A stretch of 8,889 nucleotides of DNA from Verrucomicrobia bacterium UBA2460 (GTDB lineage: Bacteria > Verrucomicrobiota > Verrucomicrobiia > Methylacidiphilales > Verrucolacustridaceae). The position numbers and the translations under genes were made by a program. Position 1 is the first letter of the stretch. Each line of letters begins with the position of its first letter. Below the pieces are notes generated by a model. It searched no databases and had not been told where the DNA came from. It was given only the letters and a program-made list of their open reading frames with translations. Of this stretch, positions 6,143 through 8,889 are shown one piece after another. The stretch lies in contig DDPU01000074.1 of assembly GCA_002342345.1 (NCBI GenBank), positions 13,113 through 22,001 on the forward strand, written 5' to 3'.

Positions 6143-7552
6143 CTAGGTCACTCCCGCCTTCCGCACCAGCCGCCACCCCCCAGTCTCATCCCTCACCTCC
6201 CACCCCGCCTTCGCCAGTTCGTCCCGCAGCCGGTCCGACTCCTTCCATTCCTTCGCCTTTCTTGCCGTTTCCCGGGCCTCGGCCAAGTTCCGCACCTCGA
6301 CCGGAATCTCCACATCCTTCTCAAAATACGGAGCCACCCCTAGCACGTCCAATATCCTCTCCATCGCCGCCAATTCCTCCGCCGCCTCCTCGGCCTTCAT
6401 TCCCTGTCGCCGCTTGCGGTCCACCTCTGCGGCCGCCGTATATAACGCGCCCAATGCCCTCGGCGTTTCCAGATCGTCCCGCAGAGCCTCCCAGGCCGGA
6501 GTAAATGATCCCCATCCCGCCCGCCTCGTCTTTCTGCCGGCCGCCGTCTCTGCCAGCCCAGCATGCACTCGGCCCAACTTTTCCCTCCCGTGCCGCGCCG
6601 CCTGCATCGTGTCCCAGGAAAAGTTCAGTGGCTGCCGGTAGTGGCCCGAAAGCAGCACCAAGCGAAGGTCGGCCGGCTCGTACCCCCGCTTCGCCACATC
6701 CTCCAGGGTGTAGAGATTGCCCAGACTCTTGCTCATCTTCCGGTTCTCCACCAGGAGGTGGGAGACATGGAACCAGTGGTTCACGAAAACCTTGCCGCTG
6801 GCCGCCTCACTCTGGGCAATTTCGTTTTCGTGGTGCGGAAAAATCAGGTCCGCCCCGCCCCCGTGCAGGTCGATCGTCTCGCCCAGCAACTCCATTGCCA
6901 TCGCACTGCACTCCAGGTGCCATCCGGGCCGGCCCCTCCCCCAGGGGCTTTCCCAGGCCACCTCGCCGTCCTCGGGCTTGTGGCCTTTCCAAAGAACAAA
7001 ATCGGCCGCCTGTTCCCGCGCATACTCGTCCGCATCCGCCCGTCCCGAGGCTCCCTCCTTCAACTCCCGCTCATCCAACCGCGATAACTTCCCGTAATTC
7101 GAAAAAGACTTCACACGGTAGTAAACCGACCCGCCCGATTCATAGGCATGGCCCGCCTTCACCAACCGTTCCACCAGCGCAATCTGCCTCGGGATAAACT
7201 CCGTCGCCCGCGGTTCCTGGAACGGCTTCTTCAGCCCTAAAGCATCCCCGTCCCGGTGAAACCGATCCGTCCAGCCCTGGGTGAAATCCCCCAGCTTCTG
7301 TTTCGCATCCCGCGCCCCCTTGATCGTCTTGTCGTCCACGTCGGTGAGGTTGCGAACATGCTTTACCTTTCCCCCCGCCGCTTCCCAGACCCGGACGAGC
7401 AGATCCTGAACCACGAAGCTCCGGAAGTTTCCGATATGAGCCGGGCCATAGACCGTCGGCCCACAAGCGTAGAACTTGAGTTCCTTATCATCTGAGGCCG
7501 TTAGCGGGCGTACCGACCGCGTCGCTGTGTCAAAAAGGCTCACTACCTCCAT
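6143..7552 (-). CDS. cysS: Cysteinyl-tRNA synthetase
   Basis: A class I synthetase of 469 residues (E. coli 461) that charges tRNA(Cys). The zinc site that selects cysteine is complete: Cys30 (YACGPTVYG), Cys215 (GWHLECSAMAM), His240 and Glu244 (FPHHENEIAQSE), with the spacing of the E. coli enzyme. The HIGH motif is HIGN (39-42) and the KMSKS motif is KMSKS (272-276). LTDVDDK (69-75) and HGGGADLIFPHHENE are further family signatures. The C-terminal helical and anticodon-binding part ends in EWKESDRLRDELAKAGWEV, typical of CysRS. The ATG at 7552 gives MEVVSLFDTATRSV, a normal N-terminus, with no clear Shine-Dalgarno ahead of it. It appears to be the first gene of the minus-strand run and is divergent from hemB. 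It ends with TAG in the same frame as thrS, which starts 9 bp later. Confidence 0.97.
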   Translation of the reverse strand: MEVVSLFDTATRSVRPLTASDDKELKFYACGPTVYGPAHIGNFRSFVVQDLLVRVWEAAGGKVKHVRNLTDVDDKTIKGARDAKQKLGDFTQGWTDRFHRDGDALGLKKPFQEPRATEFIPRQIALVERLVKAGHAYESGGSVYYRVKSFSNYGKLSRLDERELKEGASGRADADEYAREQAADFVLWKGHKPEDGEVAWESPWGRGRPGWHLECSAMAMELLGETIDLHGGGADLIFPHHENEIAQSEAASGKVFVNHWFHVSHLLVENRKMSKSLGNLYTLEDVAKRGYEPADLRLVLLSGHYRQPLNFSWDTMQAARHGREKLGRVHAGLAETAAGRKTRRAGWGSFTPAWEALRDDLETPRALGALYTAAAEVDRKRRQGMKAEEAAEELAAMERILDVLGVAPYFEKDVEIPVEVRNLAEARETARKAKEWKESDRLRDELAKAGWEVRDETGGWRLVRKAGVT

Positions 7553-7600
7553 CCGTGGAAAGTAACAGGAAGATAAGAAACTTAAACTAGAAGCTTGGTG

Positions 7601-7653
7601 ATTCTACGGTCTTTCACCTCCCGGCTTCCACCGGGGCTACTTTTCCGTAGAAT
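7601..7653. promoter_or_regulatory. Nested inverted repeat in the cysS/hemB divergent spacer
   Basis: A perfect 9-bp inverted repeat, ATTCTACGG (7601-7609) and CCGTAGAAT (7645-7653), encloses a second 5-bp one, CCCGG (7620-7624) and CCGGG (7631-7635), with a 6-nt loop. It lies about 50 bp from the cysS start and 43 bp from the hemB start, so it would fall in the leader or promoter zone of either gene. It could be an operator, an RNA leader structure or a remnant of a small repeat element. I could not assign confident -35/-10 boxes in this 144-bp spacer on either strand. The inverted repeat is plain in the sequence; a regulatory role is inference. Confidence 0.5.
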
Positions 7654-7665
7654 TCCAAATTCTTC

Positions 7666-7689
7666 GTAAACCTAAACGTAAATCTAAAC
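7666..7689. repeat. Hexanucleotide tandem repeat (4 units) just upstream of hemB
   Basis: Four consecutive hexamers GTAAAC, CTAAAC, GTAAAT and CTAAAC fit the pattern (G/C)TAAA(C/T). Read as 12-mers it is two units with one C/T difference. The tract ends 7 bp before the hemB GTG, so it occupies the place where a Shine-Dalgarno would normally be and includes the in-frame TAA that limits the hemB start. A T/A-rich three-unit hexamer tract occurs again after hemB at 8788-8805. Confidence 0.65.
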
Positions 7690-7696
7690 GACCCCC

Positions 7697-8686
7697 GTGA
7701 GCCCAAAGTTCAAAATTCCAATTCGACCACGCCGCCTCCGCCGTACTCCCGGAATCCGCCGGCTGTTTTCGGAAACGTCCGTCTCCCCGTCCCACCTGGT
7801 CGCCCCTCTCTTTGTGAAGGACGGTTCGGACGCCCCCACTCCGATCCCAAGCCTACCCGGTCACTTTCGCCATTCTATTTCTTCCCTCCTCCGTCACGCT
7901 TCCCGGTTGGCTAATCGCGGCGTCGGCGGGATCGCCATCTTTCCCTGCATCGAGTCCTCCCTTCTTACCAAGGATGGTCGGGCTGGGTTAGATCCCGCGG
8001 GCCTCATCCCTCGCGCCCTCCGTGCCCTAAAAAAGGAACTGCCAGACCTGCCTGTTTTTGCGGATGTCGCCCTCGATCCCTATACGTCCCATGGCCATGA
8101 CGGTGTTCTCGATAAATCGGGTCGCGATGTCGACAATGACGCCACTCTTGGATTGTTAGCCAAACAAGCGGCTGTTTTGGGTGGGGCTGGGGCCGACTTT
8201 ATCGCTCCCTCCGACATGATGGACGGTCGCATTGCCGTCATCCGTTCAGCCCTCGACTCCGCCGGATTCACCTCCACCGGCATTCTTTCCTACGCTGCCA
8301 AGTTCGCCTCCTCCTTTTACGGTCCGTTCCGGGATGCGGTCGGCAGTGCTCAAGCCGCCGGCACCCGCTCCCTGGATAAGCGCACCTACCAGGCCGATCC
8401 GGCCAATCAACGCGCCATTCTTCGCGACGCCCTCCTGGATGAGCAGGAAGGCGCCGATGCACTGATGGTGAAACCGGCCGGGCCGTGCCTGGACATTCTC
8501 CGTGACCTTCGGGAAGCGACTCGGCTCCCACTTGCGGCTTACCAGGTTTCCGGGGAGTACGCGCAGATCCATGCCGCCGCCCAAAAGGGCTGGCTCGACC
8601 TCAAAAAAGCCCGCGATGAAACCCTTCTTTCCATCCGCCGCGCCGGCGCTGACATCATCTTTACGTACTTTGCCCAGGATTTCTGA
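7697..8686 (+). CDS. hemB: Delta-aminolevulinic acid dehydratase (porphobilinogen synthase), Asp-type metal site
   Basis: It condenses two 5-aminolevulinates to porphobilinogen. The 329-residue length is normal. The N-terminus PIRPRRLRRTPGIRRLFSET is typical. The two active-site lysines are Lys202 (SYAAKFASSFYGPFR) and the Schiff-base Lys259 (LMVKPAGP). PSDMMDGR (171-178) and YQVSGEY (282-288) are also present. The metal-site segment reads DVALDPYTSHGHDG (123-136): Ala125, Asp127 and Asp135 replace the three cysteines of zinc-dependent enzymes. By family knowledge this is the Pseudomonas/plant type, without catalytic zinc and probably magnesium-stimulated. The start is GTG at 7697; an in-frame TAA at 7685-7687 excludes anything longer, and no Shine-Dalgarno is seen. 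It is the only plus-strand gene well supported here and is separated from hemA/hemC by five genes. Its stop is followed almost at once by the second paired-hairpin repeat. Confidence 0.97.
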   Translation: MSPKFKIPIRPRRLRRTPGIRRLFSETSVSPSHLVAPLFVKDGSDAPTPIPSLPGHFRHSISSLLRHASRLANRGVGGIAIFPCIESSLLTKDGRAGLDPAGLIPRALRALKKELPDLPVFADVALDPYTSHGHDGVLDKSGRDVDNDATLGLLAKQAAVLGGAGADFIAPSDMMDGRIAVIRSALDSAGFTSTGILSYAAKFASSFYGPFRDAVGSAQAAGTRSLDKRTYQADPANQRAILRDALLDEQEGADALMVKPAGPCLDILRDLREATRLPLAAYQVSGEYAQIHAAAQKGWLDLKKARDETLLSIRRAGADIIFTYFAQDF

Positions 8687-8690
8687 ATAG

Positions 8691-8772
8691 GTAGGGCCCG
8701 ACGTCCCGGCGGGCCGAAAAGATTATCGATCGCAAAAGAGTCAACGCGGCCTGCCCGGAGGTCAGGCCCTAC
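8691..8772. repeat. 82-bp paired-hairpin element (REPIN-like), copy 2
   Basis: It has the same architecture as the copy at 4226-4307: GTAG (8691-8694), a 21-nt palindrome, a 32-nt spacer (8716-8747), a 21-nt palindrome and CTAC (8769-8772). On plus, stem GGCCCGACG (8695-8703), loop TCC, stem CGGCGGGCC (8707-8715). On minus, stem GGCCTGACC, loop TCC, stem GGGCAGGCC (plus 8748-8768). Each stem pairs in 8 of 9 positions with the mismatch at the same place. The two arms differ by a compensated change (CCCG/CGGG against CCTG/CAGG). The outer ends extend to a 9-bp inverted repeat, GGTAGGGCC and GGCCCTACC. It starts 4 bp after the hemB stop and could also serve as its terminator or 3' stabiliser, though no T-run follows. 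Confidence 0.8.
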
Positions 8773-8787
8773 CAACCGGTGCGTCAT

Positions 8788-8805
8788 CTTAATCTTTATC
8801 TTAAT
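8788..8805. repeat. Short hexamer tandem repeat (3 units)
   Basis: CTTAAT, CTTTAT and CTTAAT follow each other, so the 9-mer ATCTTAATC occurs twice, 12 bp apart (8786-8794 and 8798-8806). It lies 15 bp beyond the second REPIN-like element. The period of 6 matches the tract upstream of hemB, although the unit differs. Confidence 0.5.
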
Positions 8806-8854
8806 CGAATCCGCCGATCTTTTCATCGTAAACTGTTAGTGGGATGATCTGTCT

Positions 8855-8889
8855 ATGCCAGCGGATTCAGGCCATCAGCTCATCGAGGT
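8855..8889 (+). CDS. Possible start of an unidentified gene, cut by window edge
   Basis: An ATG at 8855 opens a frame to the window end reading MPADSGHQLIEV, with a weak GGG about 10 nt upstream. Eleven codons are too few to identify anything. A minus-strand gene tail reading LDELMA and stopping at 8867-8869 is an equally possible reading of the same bases. The stretch between the second REPIN-like element and here holds only the short hexamer repeat. Confidence 0.2.
   Translation, partial: MPADSGHQLIE

Noticed and set aside
5591..6343. 250-codon plus-strand open frame across the thrS/cysS junction
   Set aside because: It is antisense to two unambiguous synthetase genes, its composition is Leu/Arg/Pro/His-rich as expected of a GC-rich shadow, and it shows no domain.
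7620..7644. CCCGG/CCGGG hairpin followed by TTTT as a Rho-independent terminator
   Set aside because: The stem is only 5 bp, the T-run is short and displaced, and no gene ends towards it because both neighbours diverge from this spacer.
1..8889. tRNA or rRNA genes, CRISPR arrays, insertion sequences with transposase, prophage or defence genes
   Set aside because: Nearly all sequence is explained by eight conserved or well-supported genes, and the three intergenic spacers contain only the short repeats and inverted repeats listed.

Overview
This 8.9 kb window of GC-rich bacterial chromosome is almost entirely coding. It carries housekeeping genes for tetrapyrrole (heme) synthesis, aminoacyl-tRNA synthesis and rRNA or translation-factor modification. 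I see no phage, plasmid, CRISPR or defence genes. The gene set does not identify the organism. A short glutamyl-tRNA reductase, a threonyl-tRNA synthetase without its TGS domain, weak or absent Shine-Dalgarno sequences and GTAG-type paired hairpins together make a Verrucomicrobiota/PVC-type bacterium my best guess; this is inference only.

Layout. Positions 1-7552 hold seven genes on the minus strand. In transcription order they are cysS (6143-7552), thrS (4325-6133), a KamA-family radical SAM aminomutase (2996-4147), an RlmI-like rRNA methyltransferase (1833-2999), a small secreted protein with a possible thioredoxin-like fold (1240-1836), hemA (218-1243) and the beginning of hemC (1-221, cut by the window edge). 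cysS and thrS are 9 bp apart and in the same reading frame. A 177-bp gap with an 82-bp paired-hairpin repeat separates thrS from kamA. From kamA to hemC every junction is a 4-bp stop/start overlap (TTGA, ATGA, ATGA, ATGA), so these five genes are almost certainly one translationally coupled unit. hemB (7697-8686) lies on the plus strand, diverging from cysS across a 144-bp spacer with a nested inverted repeat and a hexanucleotide repeat. A second 82-bp paired-hairpin repeat starts 4 bp after the hemB stop. The last ~80 bp hold a short hexamer repeat and perhaps the start of another gene.

How the genes fit together. HemA makes glutamate-1-semialdehyde from Glu-tRNA, HemB condenses two 5-aminolevulinates to porphobilinogen, and HemC polymerises porphobilinogen; hemL is not in the window. 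CysRS and ThrRS charge tRNAs, the RlmI-like enzyme probably modifies 23S rRNA, and the KamA-family protein makes beta-lysine either as a free metabolite or for elongation factor P.

Most notable: the two intergenic repeats share one exact architecture, GTAG + 21 nt + 32 nt + 21 nt + CTAC, and all four 21-nt arms are 9-nt stems around a TCC loop. They look like REPINs, the doublet REP elements mobilised by RAYT transposases. Other points of interest are the domain-reduced ThrRS and HemA, the KamA protein that keeps the lysine and PLP residues but lacks the zinc cysteines, and the in-frame cysS-TAG-thrS junction.
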